DNA from: Megaera polyxenophila
GTDB taxonomy: Bacteria > Pseudomonadota > Alphaproteobacteria > Rickettsiales > Rickettsiaceae
Length of the DNA stretch: 64,000 bases
Direction: 5' to 3'
Assembly (NCBI RefSeq): GCF_029982035.1
Contig: NZ_CP104168.1
Span: forward strand, 35,578-99,577
This document shows, piece after piece, positions 44,667 to 55,836 of the stretch (position 1 is its first letter; each line of letters begins with the position of its first letter). The notes under the pieces were generated by a model that saw nothing but the letters and a program-made list of their open reading frames with translations, ran no database searches and was not told the origin of the DNA. Position numbers and translations under genes: made by a program.

Positions 44667-44799
44667 TTATGTTGCCAAGCTAGTTATGTTGTGTTGAGTT
44701 ATTGCACCCTATATCTCTGTACGTTTTATGAAACGAAGATAACATAATTAAGTACCCTAACTCAACGCTCCGACGACGCTCCGTATTATTTTATTTGTA

Positions 44800-45810
44800 T
44801 TAAAGTGTAGCCAAAAAACTCATCAGGTCTTTATTGTCCCTCCAATGCGTTGGTGGCTTATCATTTGTAATATCACAACAAGCTAGTGCTTTTGCCTTCA
44901 TTTCTAAATCTACCTCTGCATAAATATTTGTTGTGTTAATTGATACATGTCCGAGCCAAGCTCTGATTGTATTGATATCTACACCAGATTGCAGTAAATG
45001 AGTAGCCGTCGTATGACGTATTGTATGTGGGCTTACTCTTTTTTGGCTTATCGATGGTATTGTTTTGACGATCTCTTTGGTATAACGTCTGACCATGTTA
45101 TGCACTCCAAAGCGAGTCAGTGGTTGCTTGCAGCGGTTTAAGAACACATGCTCATGTTTATCTCTATTAGCTATCAAACCTTGAAGTTCTGTAACAGTTT
45201 TTTGCCATAATGGACATCTTCTAAATTTATTAGCCTTGCCTCTGATGATAACAGTAGATAAATCTCTCTTTTGCACATGAGCTACACTGAGATCAGCTAT
45301 TGTTAGCTGAGCCGCCTCATCAGCTCTAGTTCCAGTATTATAGAGGAAGAGTAATAATGCATAATCTCTCCTGCCTTGAGTAGTGTTAGTATCTGGGGCG
45401 GTTAATAGCGCATCCATCTCTGATTTATCAAGATAAGTTATCAATCTGTGCTCCGCTTTTTTAAAGGGGATTATCTGTACTTGTCTAGACCATTCTACAT
45501 GCTCTGGGCTATTTAGCCCTACAAATTTTGCAAAAGCATGAAGTGCCGCAAGGCGTTGATTGCGCGTTGATAATGAACAATGGCGATCATTCTCGAGCGA
45601 AAGAAGAAAGGCTTTTATATGATCTGAGCTAATGTCATCTATAAGCAATTTATCAATGGCCTTTTTAGACCTACTAGCCATGCATGGCAATAGTAGCTTG
45701 AATGTATCGCGGTAACTTTGCTGTGTGTTTTTTGATAGGTTTCTGGTACTGATTAAATATTCTAACAAAAATCGTTTTATCCATATGCTTAAATAATTTG
45801 TATCTTTCAT
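44800..45810 (-). CDS. ritC: RitC tyrosine recombinase (336 aa)
   Basis: Identical in translation to 21163-22173, with NTGTRADEAAQL, HTIRHTTATHLL and LGHVSINTTNIYAE. Intact, overlapping the end of ritB by 4 bp. Confidence 0.92.
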   Translation of the reverse strand: MKDTNYLSIWIKRFLLEYLISTRNLSKNTQQSYRDTFKLLLPCMASRSKKAIDKLLIDDISSDHIKAFLLSLENDRHCSLSTRNQRLAALHAFAKFVGLNSPEHVEWSRQVQIIPFKKAEHRLITYLDKSEMDALLTAPDTNTTQGRRDYALLLFLYNTGTRADEAAQLTIADLSVAHVQKRDLSTVIIRGKANKFRRCPLWQKTVTELQGLIANRDKHEHVFLNRCKQPLTRFGVHNMVRRYTKEIVKTIPSISQKRVSPHTIRHTTATHLLQSGVDINTIRAWLGHVSINTTNIYAEVDLEMKAKALACCDITNDKPPTHWRDNKDLMSFLATL

Positions 45811-46605
45811 TGTTTTTCTCCTATTGTATATTTTTCAAAGCGTATATTAGCCTCCTGCAACAGATCATCCGTCATTGTCAAATAAACCGTCGTATCAGCA
45901 AGGCGTCTGTGACCAAGATAGGTTGATAATATTGGAAGAAGTTGTTGCACGTCCTTCTTCTCCCGATACCAACTTGTTAGTCTATGTACAGCAAAGCTGT
46001 GACGAAGATCATGCATTCTTGGTTGATATCTGCTAGTATCGTCTCTTTTAATCTTAGCCTTAGCTCTTATTCTTTGGAAAATATATTGCATTGTATTTAT
46101 ATTAAATGCCTGAGCATTTTCCCTATAAACAAAGGGCTTTCTGGTGATTGTGGCTGCCTTTGATCTATCCTCCATTCTAAATATTTGGCAATGGTATCCT
46201 TAATTTGTATACTAAACGGTACTAAGCGGGACTTATAAAATTTAGATTGCTCTATTGTGATTACTGCATTCTCTATATCTATGTCCTGCAGAGTTAGAGA
46301 CAGTGTTTCATGGATTCGTAGACCAAGAGCATAGGTCAAAATAAGTGCAGTCTGTACTGTGTATGGCAGAATGCAGCTCTTATTTTTTTGATATGTTAAG
46401 GCTGTATCAAAAAGTAGTTTTAGCTCACTTTGTGAGTAAATATATGGAACAAATCCTTGTGGTCTTTTTGGTAAAATAGATGGAAGTGGTACTTTGGTAA
46501 CGTAATTGCGCGTCAATGCATACTGATAGAATCCGAAGAGTGCAGAATGCTTGGCAAACCAGCTAGATGTTACAGTTTGCGCGTCCCCGTAAAGAAAGCT
46601 GTTTA

Positions 46606-47200
46606 TAGTCCCTTTGGTGGTGAAAACCTCCATCTTCCAGATGGAAAAGCTTTAGCTTGTCTAATGCGCCATGATGCGGTAGCATCATAAGTCTATGACT
46701 TACTATAACAAAAGATCACATTCAGTTTTTTATCATCGTTATCATATAGTATGGATAACGAAATATCGCTATAAGGTACTTACTTACGACATAAAAAAAC
46801 GTGTTCGGGAACTAGTGTTACAGGTAGCTGAGGAAATGAGTATAAAGATAGAAAATGGCGTTGTATCAAGCGACCATGTCCATATATTTGCAAATATTCC
46901 TCCGCATATTAAAATTAGTGAATTTGTTCAGAAAGCTAAGGGAAGATCATCTAAAAGAATACAGGAAGAATTTCCGATACTAAAAAAGAAATACTGGGGT
47001 AGACATTTATGGGGCAGAGGATACTTCAGTTCAACTAGCGGTAATGTTACAGATGATATGATTAACGAATATATCAACAAACACACTGACGCTCATGAGA
47101 CCGACTTTACTTCAAATATTAGGCTAGAATGAGCTTTAGCTTGATAAGCGACTTCTAGTCGCAAAGATCAAACTTTCATCTCTCAGATGAAAGTGGTTGA
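46606..47200 (+). mobile_element. IS200-type element, lineage A, copy 5 (inside ritB, not mirrored)
   Basis: Complete 595-bp unit after GTTTA. The mirror position in the left arm (about 20370) is intact ritB, so this insertion is unique to the right copy. Confidence 0.93.
46695..47132 (+). CDS. tnpA: IS200-type transposase TnpA, lineage A (145 aa)
   Basis: Intact, same protein as the other lineage-A copies (SSDHVHIF; NEYINKH). It is antisense to the ritB it interrupts. Confidence 0.92.
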   Translation: MTYYNKRSHSVFYHRYHIVWITKYRYKVLTYDIKKRVRELVLQVAEEMSIKIENGVVSSDHVHIFANIPPHIKISEFVQKAKGRSSKRIQEEFPILKKKYWGRHLWGRGYFSSTSGNVTDDMINEYINKHTDAHETDFTSNIRLE

Positions 47201-47341
47201 TTTGCGCTAAAGAGATAGATTGGATATCTGTATTTGATTCCACTATCCTGCAAAAGGCTTTTAAGTAGTACGCATTGGTCTTAAATTTCTCACCTAAAGA
47301 TTGCCTATAGTGGATATATTGAGTTACAAGTTGGTTTAGCA

Positions 47342-48961
47342 TCATAATAGACCTCCCATATCAAATTCAGCAACTTTGCGCAAAGTTGTAAGATCAACCT
47401 TTGCATAAATTCTTGTGGTATCTAGAGTCCGATGCCCCAAATGATCACTTATTTCTTTCAGTGATATTCCTTCATTAATTAAATGAGTGGCACATGCATG
47501 ACGAAGTGCATGTGGTCCATAATGTTTTATTGTAATATTCAGCTTCTTAAGCCTTTTACTGACAATTTGATACACTGCAGCCGATGATAAAAGTTTATAA
47601 GGCACGTACATAGACAAGAATATTTCTCTCGACGTGCGCAATTTTGGTCTGACGAGAGTTAAGTATCGTAAAATTGCTTCGCCAACGGTTTTAGAAAGAG
47701 GGAATGTCTGAGGTTTGCATCTCTTGGCACGCTGTAAATGAATCAACTCATTTTCCCAATCGATATCCTCTAAACGAAGATGAGTAACCTCACTGCATCT
47801 CATGCCATATACTGATAGTAGCATTAATATGGCATAGTCTCTGATGTCTACTAGACTATCACTGACACTATTTGCTAGTAACCTTTTGACATCACTCCAG
47901 TATGGTGCAGAAGGCAGTGACTCATCTCTATATACACGTGGTGCTTTAATAGTACTTGCCAAGTGTTTTGGACACCAGCCTTGATCCTCGGCATATCTCA
48001 AGAAGGAGCGCAGTATTGAAGCGTAAAGTTGCACAGTGCGTCTTGAGTGATGATCAATATCATGTTTGCCTATGATTATCTCATCTACGATGAGTGGTGT
48101 GAGCTTAGTAAATTCTTGCTGCTTCTGCTCAATACTGGTAAGAAAAATTCTAAGTTGATAAAACCTGGAAAGAATTGTACATTCGGACAGTCCTTGTTCC
48201 TGCCTCATGTAACTTATATACTGGTTGAGATATTCTTCAAATGAAATAGGCTGCTTGGTTTCCTGTAAACAACCTAGCATTTTAAACCACCTCGCAGCAT
48301 TTCGAATAAATTGTCTTTTTGCAAATTTTGAATATTTGCTTTTCTTATGTATATTCTGTGGATCTCTTGTCCGGCGCCACCTCACTGCTGCTTCTTCAAT
48401 TTCACTCAATGTTACTATCCTTACTTGATAAAAGTCTAAAAACTGTATGATGATCAATAGATACTGCGCTATTATACGAATGGTAGAAGTTACTGCTCCA
48501 CAATCACTCCAATACTGTAGATACATCACCCTTTCCTCAACTAACGGAGCTGTCGAATGGCGGGCTATTGTATGAGATTGCACAAAAATCTTCTGGAACA
48601 CTGGGATAACTGTTTTTACTGGGCGTTTTAAACGACATAGTTTTGCCAGCCAGTGAGTGGCATACCAAATAAAACGTTTTTTCCCAGTTTTTGAAAAGGC
48701 TGCCTTTTTTTGTGGGTTATTAGATTGATATCTAGCCCAGAGATCAGCAGCTACTTCAACTTCTTCTATAGTCACAATATCTGTAGTATCTAACTGTAGA
48801 TACTCAACAATGCGTACAAGATATTGCGCGATAGTTGTGAGAGTGCTGTGAGCTTTACCAGCTTCATGCCAATACTGGAGATAATTTAAACGCTCCTCCA
48901 GCAATGGTGTGTTAATATGCTTTGTAACGTAATAGCTGCTTCTGAATAGTTGGTTAAACAT
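47342..48961 (-). CDS. ritA: RitA tyrosine recombinase (539 aa, intact)
   Basis: First gene of the trio, undisturbed here. The N-terminal ~205 residues are two diverged copies of a ~100-residue helical unit (RLNYLQYWHEAG... and RVMYLQYWSDCG...), each with an IAQYL segment. The canonical recombinase follows: SAM-like domain at ~230-310, then GMRCSEVTHL, HALRHACATHLI and LGHRTLDTTRIYAKV. The extra N-terminal pair could mediate contacts with RitB/RitC or the doubled TTATGTTG in the element ends. Start preceded by GGAGGAAG. Confidence 0.9.
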   Translation of the reverse strand: MFNQLFRSSYYVTKHINTPLLEERLNYLQYWHEAGKAHSTLTTIAQYLVRIVEYLQLDTTDIVTIEEVEVAADLWARYQSNNPQKKAAFSKTGKKRFIWYATHWLAKLCRLKRPVKTVIPVFQKIFVQSHTIARHSTAPLVEERVMYLQYWSDCGAVTSTIRIIAQYLLIIIQFLDFYQVRIVTLSEIEEAAVRWRRTRDPQNIHKKSKYSKFAKRQFIRNAARWFKMLGCLQETKQPISFEEYLNQYISYMRQEQGLSECTILSRFYQLRIFLTSIEQKQQEFTKLTPLIVDEIIIGKHDIDHHSRRTVQLYASILRSFLRYAEDQGWCPKHLASTIKAPRVYRDESLPSAPYWSDVKRLLANSVSDSLVDIRDYAILMLLSVYGMRCSEVTHLRLEDIDWENELIHLQRAKRCKPQTFPLSKTVGEAILRYLTLVRPKLRTSREIFLSMYVPYKLLSSAAVYQIVSKRLKKLNITIKHYGPHALRHACATHLINEGISLKEISDHLGHRTLDTTRIYAKVDLTTLRKVAEFDMGGLL

Positions 48962-49113
48962 GATCTTCCTCCTTTCTGGTTTATTGAAATTATGAACAAC
49001 CAGTGTTAGGATAACCTACATCATGCAAAAATTATGTTGTTTAGATGATAATAAAGGGGTAAGAAGAATAAGGAATGTTGACCCAACACAACATAACTGG
49101 CTTGGCAACATAA

Positions 49114-49343
49114 GGCAGGAAAAACTGGCTTTTTGCGGGTTCCGATAAAGGAGGTAATACTGCGGCCATCTTCTATACCTTAATTGAAACAGCAAAACTT
49201 AATAATATAAATCCTGTTAAATATTTACATAAAGTTTTTGAAGTTATTCAGGATTATAAGGCGAATCACATCGAAGACCTTCTCCCCTGGAATATTAAAT
49301 TAGAATGAATTAAATAACAAGGGCGGGTTTGCCGTACGCTTAC
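49114..49343 (+). pseudogene. IS66-family transposase C-terminal remnant (outer flank of right RIT)
   Basis: Mirror of 17629-17858: GRKNWLFAGSDKGGNTAA ... HIEDLLPWNIKLE, TGA, then GCCGTACGCTTAC. It is followed at 49344-49381 by the 38-bp IS91 scar. Confidence 0.85.
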
Positions 49344-49381
49344 GTTACAAGCCACAATATTAGAAATTATCAACACTTTTA

Positions 49382-49966
49382 TGTAGTTAAGTGGGATAGG
49401 GTTAACACCCTCGCCTTTAGGCGAACACTTTAGTATTATGAGTTACTAACCAAGAGGAGAAGTAGCTTATGGAATATAGAAAAGGTTCGCACAGCATATA
49501 TGATCTGAAGTACCATGTAGTATTTTGTACGAAATACAGATACAGGGTTTTAACAGGACAAGTAGCTGATAGAACAAGAGAGATCATTAGAGAAATATGT
49601 GCGGCAAATTACATAGACATAGCAAGTGGCAGCATGAGTCCAGATCACGTGCATTTACTACTGTCAATACCCCGAGTATTTCTGTATCAAAGGCAGTACA
49701 ATACATTAAGGGAAAAAGCAGTCGGAAATTACTACAAGAATTTGAATTACTGAGAAAACGCTACTGGGGTCAACATCTCTGGGCTAGGGGGTATTTTGTT
49801 GTTACGGTTGGTAATGTGAACTCAAATGAAGTACAAAAATACATAGAGGAACAAGAAATGCATCATAAGAGAGATGATTTTAAAATATCTGAGTTTTAGC
49901 GTTTACGCTTTTAATCCGCTTTGCAAGCGTTGACCAAACTACCGGCTTTAGCCGGTAGTAATTGAT
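49382..49966 (+). mobile_element. IS200-type element, lineage B, copy 7 (frameshifted)
   Basis: Mirror of the intact copy at 17005-17590 with one base missing (CCCCGAG for CCCCCGAG), 585 bp. Confidence 0.87.
49469..49899 (+). pseudogene. TnpA lineage B, 1-bp deletion
   Basis: The frame breaks at LLLSIPP where one C of a run is lost near 49671; the remainder is intact in another frame. The left-arm partner (17072) is undamaged, so this is a late mutation or sequencing error. Confidence 0.82.
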
Positions 49967-50002
49967 ATTTAGAATATTTTTTAATTAATAAGGTAATGAT
50001 TT

Positions 50003-51760
50003 ATGGGTAATAGCGGTAGTAGAGGTAGCGGCGGAGGGAGTGGGTCTAGTAGTAATACAGGTAGCCATACATGTAAAAGTCAAGGTGGAAGAAGTTGGAA
50101 AGATAATGATGGTGTTACTAATATATGTATACGTGGAAGTTCAACAGGTAATAGTGGTAATAATGGCTCTGGTAATTATCCTTCGGCACATAGTAATAGC
50201 AAAGGTGGAGAAGGAAGAGGAGGAGGTGGCGGCTCTAGTAGTACTAATCAGGAAAGTAGTGTTTATAGTAAGTCCTCTGATAAAAAAACGTTCTCAATTT
50301 CCGAACAACAATCTTTAAAAAAAGAATTAATTGAGCTTTTACATGAATTACATCCTAATCTTTACCCTGCGAAATTTGAAGACTGGAATACTAACACTTA
50401 TGGTAGACAACAATTAGAAAATGGAAATTGGACACATATTGAAGCTAGTTTACCTAATTATAAAAAATGGATACCAATAAGAAAAGATTTTATTAATATT
50501 TTACATCAATTTCCTCAACTATACCCAGAACGATTTGAAATTCAGGTTAACTCGTTGGAGTAAGAAGAAAATATTAGATAAGGAAGATTTCAAGCCTATT
50601 GAAGATAGTATGCCTGTTTATAGACAACAGCTTTTACAAAAGGAACAAAATATTTTGTTTTTAGTCAAAAATAATACGAAGCAAATTTCAATGGTATGAA
50701 TATGGTGATTGGTGTTCAGTTAGTAGCTTGTTCAACGGCTATGCATCTGTGTGCTAAAATATAATAAGTAATGGAATTTGATTCTGGTGTACAATATTTG
50801 GCTCAATTTTTAGTAAATAATTACAATAACAATTTAACAACACTAAATCTTACTAATAACAACCTTTGCGTCGGAATAACTGCTTTTGCCGATTGGATTT
50901 GTGCTGATTACAAAATAACTCATTAAATATTTTAGGCCCAGAGGAAAACGAAACAAGATTTGCTTTAGCGGTATGCTGTATTTTTTCAAGGGATATAACG
51001 ATAATTAAAACTAAAGATACTAAATATCTTTGAAATGGTTACTAATAATACGATGAAATATATACTAGTTCAGTTTAAGTAATAAAGTTCTTTAAACGAA
51101 GCTAATATGTTCTTGGATAACACGTGAACGTCAATTTAAAATGGCTTGCAAGTATTCATAACCTTAATTTAAAGTCAATAAAATTAGATAGGAGATGAAG
51201 AATATACTTGCCGATTCCCTCTTAAATGGTAGGTTCCCTCACTTAAAAACCTTACTTACGCCTAGAAGGTAATAAAATCACTGATAAGAGAGACGCTTTA
51301 GTTAATGCTCTAAAAATGAGACAGTTCAAGATGTCATAATGCTTCTATTGGTGAAGAAATACTAACTTAATGTGTGGGTAGTACTGATGGAAAATGTCTA
51401 TATATGAAAATAAACTGAAAAACAAGCCGTAGTGTTGATGTTGATAATGTTGGTTGAAGAGCAACTTTGGTTAGGATAAAGAGAAATAAATCATTGCTTA
51501 TCTTGGAGGTTAGATAATGGAATTAGCTTATGATGACGTACAAACTTTTGCGGAATTGAAGATTAATACTTATGAAGCTTTCATCAAGGACTAGTTTAAT
51601 GATATAAGATATCTTGAATTTATCTGTTATTTGAAGCTGAAAATGATGCGTTACAGACAGAAGCAGGAGTAAAAAATACTAGTATCAAATGTTAGATCTT
51701 ATAACCTCTCAGAACTAACAGGAGATATAGGTATTTATATGATACGTTATATTATTAAGT
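50003..51760 (+). pseudogene. LRR effector candidate, damaged mirror copy
   Basis: Residues 1 to ~170 equal the intact gene at 15181-16968, then at ~50508 (ILHQ|F instead of ILHQLY) the sequence becomes riddled with insertions, deletions and substitutions and no long frame survives. The damage starts abruptly in the middle of otherwise perfect identity. Confidence 0.85.
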
Positions 51761-51826
51761 GTAGCAATGACGTTATTACATAAGAGTAGAATATAATGCG
51801 GAAAAGAATATGTATTTAGGGTTTTA

Positions 51827-52435
51827 TAGTCCCTTTGGTGGTGAGAACCTCCATCTTCCAGATAAAAGCTTTAGCTTGTCTAATGCGCCATGATGCGGTA
51901 GCATCATAAGTCTATGACTTACTATAACAAAAAAGATCATTCTAGTTTTTATTATCATTATCATATAGTATGGATAACGAAATATGCTATAAGGTACTTA
52001 CTTACGACATAAAGCATGTTCAGAACCTAAATCTTACAGAATTACCAGCTGAGGAAATGGTATAAAGATAGAAAATGGCGTTGTATCACGCTTTGACCAT
52101 GTCCATATGTTACCAAATATTCCTCACGCATATTAAAATTAATGAATTTGTTCAGAAAACAAGGGAAGATCATCTAAAAGAATACAGGAAGGGGTTTCGA
52201 ATTATGAAAAGAAGTATGGGAGAGTGAACATTTATGGGGCAGAGGATACTTCAGTTCAACTATGGCAGTAATGTTACAGATGATATGATTAACGAATATA
52301 TCAACAAACACACTGACGCTCATGAGACCGACTTTACTTCAAATAATGAAATTTCAAAGGAATGACTTTAGCTTGATAAGCGACTTCTAGTCACTTAAAG
52401 ATAAGCACTCATCTCTCAGATGAAGTATGGTTTGA
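51827..52435 (+). mobile_element. IS200-A copy, degraded (mirror of copy 3)
   Basis: Starts TAGTCCCTTTGG after TTTA and ends near TGGTTTGA; the tnpA frame (from ~51915) is broken many times, although stretches such as the HUH codons are still recognisable. Confidence 0.8.
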
Positions 52436-52720
52436 CATTATTTTATTAATCATTAAATAGTGAAATAAAGCAGATATAACTTAAGTCCAACACCTCTATA
52501 TTTAGCTATATTAGCAATAATATTATTATTTATTATTATTAATATATACATGAATGTACATAACTTTTGGCTGTGGGAACTGTGATTTGAATGTTGTGGT
52601 GGTGGTTTGTATTAATTTCCTTTATACCATTCGGTCAATTGTTAATATTATGGTTAATGTTAAAAGGAACTGACGAGTTAATAATGATGTGCGGCGAACA
52701 TCAGAGTATTAATCGTATCG
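52436..52720 (+). pseudogene. DUF805 remnant, degraded mirror copy
   Basis: Matches the left-arm DUF805 C-terminal region (WFVLISFIPFGQLLILWLML still readable from TGGTTTGTATTAATTTCC), with extra indels upstream and downstream. Confidence 0.55.
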
Positions 52721-52732
52721 TCCAGCAATCGC

Positions 52733-53580
52733 AAAGACCTTAAAAGGTCTTTTCTTAAGCTATTTACTTTCTCTAGGCTAAGACCAGTTAACTCGGCTAT
52801 TTCTTCACGTTTACCTCTAGCTAGCATTTCTTGGCTATTTCCTCAACGCTTACACGGTTCACATCGATTTTACCTAAGCTCAAGCTTTTATATCTTTTCA
52901 GCTCAAATGGCTCTTCTGACATGATTTCTTCTTCATAACTAGTTTAGCCCTTATATAAGCATCATGTACATTTACTAGCATTCCACCTGTATTGCTCTAA
53001 ATCCTCATATGCAGATAATACGCTATATTTTTATTTCTTTCGGCGGTTCTTGTTCCATTTAGACACATTTTAATAAATGCTTTATCTATATCATTCTCTA
53101 TCTTGTTACTATCAAACTTGCCTAGCTCTACAAACACCTTACATCAAGGAAAAAAGATACTGCTTATTGGTGTTCGTTTAACGGTAATAGTGATTTGATA
53201 CATGGTAGCTCATCGTCAAATACCTTCCCATTGACTACAATGGGAAATAGCAACCCACGGTAAATGGTCTTTGCAAACTTGCCCTCATTATCGGTTTACG
53301 TATGAATAACTGCGTAGAGATTGAACTCGGTTAATATAGTCCTTTCCATTTTACGTTGCATCTCAATAATATAACACAACTGTCACTTGCATAAGGTCAA
53401 AATACTGTTCTCTCTAAAGCTTCTTCTAGAAAATAAGAGCATATTATGGGTATATAGTCAGTTCTTTTTTATTCTACTACCTTCTGATAGCTTGAGAATG
53501 GAATTAAGCAGGTAATGGGTGCTGTGCTAAGAGTTTTTAAATGCAACATCGTTCGTTGGGTCTAAATATCTGTGTGTCAT
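52733..53580 (-). pseudogene. Rpn nuclease, degraded mirror copy
   Basis: Reverse-strand remains of the 13342 gene, from the terminator (AAAGACCTTAAAAGGTC) to the start MTHRYLDPTNDV at 53580. Many frameshifts; not translatable. Confidence 0.8.
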
Positions 53581-53674
53581 AGTAAATTATCCTTATCCTC
53601 ACTTATTTTATACTTATTTCTTGTTTTTTAAACCTCATACAGCATCAATTTTATTTGTTTAATATCATAGTTAA

Positions 53675-54247
53675 CAAATATCAGTTATGCGGCTAAAATG
53701 ACCAGTTTAATCGCTTTTAAAGCAGTTAAATAATATTTTAACTCAAATATTTTTAAAATCATCTCTCTTATGATGCATTTCTTGTTCCTCTATGTATTTT
53801 GGCGCTATTTGAGTTCATTACCAAGCATAACGTAACAAAAATACCCCTAGCCCCAGAATCATTGACTTCAGTAGCGTTTCTAAGTAATTCAAATTCTTGT
53901 AGTAATTTCCGACTGCTTTTTCCCTTAATGTATTGTACTGCCTTTGATACAGAAACACTCAGGGGTATTGACAGTAGTAAATGCGTGATCTGGACTCATG
54001 CTGCCACTTGCTATGTCTATGTAATTTGCCGCACATATTTCTCTAATGATCTCTCTTGTTCTATCATTACTTGTCTTATTCACGACATATCTGTATTTCG
54101 TACAAAATACCCTGCATTACTTCAGATCATATATGCTGTGCGAACCTTTTCTATATTCCATAAGCTACTTCTCCTCTTGATTAGTAACTCATAATACTAA
54201 AGTGTTGCCCTAAAGGCGAAGTGTGTTTCCCTATCCACTTAACTACA
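53675..54247 (-). mobile_element. IS200-B copy 8, degraded
   Basis: Mirror of 12656-13242; the right-end hairpin is scrambled and tnpA (54162 downward) is broken, but MEYRKGSHS and MSPDH segments remain. Confidence 0.78.
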
Positions 54248-54633
54248 TAAATCTAATATAAACCAATCGGTTTTCTTTGTGCCGTTTTTCATGTGCGTAA
54301 TAGTTCATAAACTCCCTTTTAAATTTCATTACTTTCTCTTTTTCTTCTTCCCTACTATCCCATGCTTAAAGGCATTCTTATTACCTTTCGGAGCACCATC
54401 GCCAGTTCTTTCTCCGTGCATTCTACAGCATTTTGCCTGTAACTTTCGCCACGATGGGCTTTTTCCACTATCAAAAACGACGCAATTTGATCGTAATAAT
54501 CAATTACTGAGATTGGTCATAAAAATCGCATTATTTTATAGTATAGAATTTCAAAATTTGTAACCAGAAAAATTGTTAATCAAAACTTTGAAAAATTGAT
54601 TGACAAAATGAATTACAAGCCTAATGAAATTAT
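54248..54633 (-). pseudogene. HGG-motif fragment and IS91 scar, degraded mirror
   Basis: GAPKGNKNAFKHG is still readable at ~54355-54395 on the minus strand; 54540-54625 matches the IS91 tail with several substitutions. Corresponds to 12225-12655. Confidence 0.55.
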
Positions 54634-55830
54634 GGTTCATCGCATGTATATTTGAAGATGTGTTTTTTGAAGTAAAACTCAGATTTTGAACGACTGTGCT
54701 GCCATTAACATTTTAAAATTCTCAAAAGTAGAAGCATTTATTGTGCTACCAATAATTTGTCCTTTTTGAATTATACGGATATTCTCAGCGGCGATAGTAA
54801 GCATTTAGCAGAGAAAAGCTTTTAAACCCAAGCATCGGCTTAGTCCGCTTCTTAATAAATCACTGATCCTGCTCTATAATATTGTTGAATATTTCACTTG
54901 ACGGCGAACTCTATTTGCTTGTCTTCCAGGTAATCTTTATTGGCGCTATTAAGTGCGGATATATTACTACCGCTTTTATCAATTGTTACTTTCTCTGACG
55001 CTCGTTATTCTTAGATGCTACGGAAAAATGCTTTGCTTAGCAGCTGCGTCCCTATACTTTCTAAGCAAAAACTCTATGGTACCAAGTAGTCCCAATATTC
55101 TAAATAGTAACACTACCATTTACTTTAATATAAGTTTCATCATTCTCGCTCCTTTACCTACTGGGCTTCTTATATTTTCTCTGCTCTCATATCTATTAGG
55201 ATTACCAACTTTATAGTCTACTGGTGACGAAAACTATATCTTAGATGGCTTGCGCTTATCTATTAATGCTATGATGCACGTAACATCGCAATCTATATTA
55301 CTATAACAGGATCTTCGTTTTTATCATCGTTATCATATATTTACATGATGGCGGAAAATAATATATAGGTACTTGCGACACCAAAAAACGTGTTAGGAAC
55401 TGGTGTACAGACGCTGAGAAATGATATAAGGTAAATGGCGATTGTATCGGCAACACTTATCCTGCACCGGACTCATTCTCAACATATTAAATTAGTGAAT
55501 TTGTTCAGAAAGCTAAGAAGATCATCTAAAATTACGGGGAAGATTTCGATACAAAAAAATGTAGGGTGAACGATTTATGACAGGATACTTCGTTCAACTG
55601 TGACAATGTTGCAATTGATATGGTCGCGATACCATCAACAAAAACACCTGGCGCTCATGAAGATGACTTGCTTAAATATTGGCTGAGGCAGAAGCACAAC
55701 TTGATAACGACTTCTGGTCGCAAAATCAAAGCTTTCATCTCTCAGATGAGAAGAAGTGATTCGTCTACTGCTTTGGCGCAGCGTGATCATTGCATAACTC
55801 TTGTTGTTCATAGTCCCTAGCTTGGAGAAC
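54634..55830 (-). pseudogene. IS6 with IS200-A (55214-55760), degraded mirror
   Basis: Corresponds to 10951-12224. The IS6 transposase pieces and the nested IS200-A (TAGTC start after TTA, hairpin CTTTCATCTCTCAGATG) are recognisable but frameshifted throughout. Confidence 0.75.
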
Positions 55831-55836
55831 CATTGA

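Larger units (their letters stand above)
45807..47345 (-). pseudogene. ritB: RitB tyrosine recombinase, split by IS200-A and frameshifted
   Basis: The N-terminal piece (47345-47201) and the rest (46605-45807) join exactly on removal of IS200-A. A single missing A near 46118 (GGAAAATGC versus GGAAAAATGC on the left) also breaks the frame between PLFIGK and NAQAF. The C-terminus keeps HDLRHSFAVHRL and LGHRRLADTTVYL. Confidence 0.87.
44667..49113 (-). mobile_element. Recombinase-in-trio (RIT) element, right copy
   Basis: Inverted second copy of the trio with the same 30-bp ends (TTATGTTGCCAAGC...). Length 4447 bp, almost the same as the left copy because each carries one IS200-A, but at different sites. 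Flanked on both sides by inverted IS66 remnants. Confidence 0.87.
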
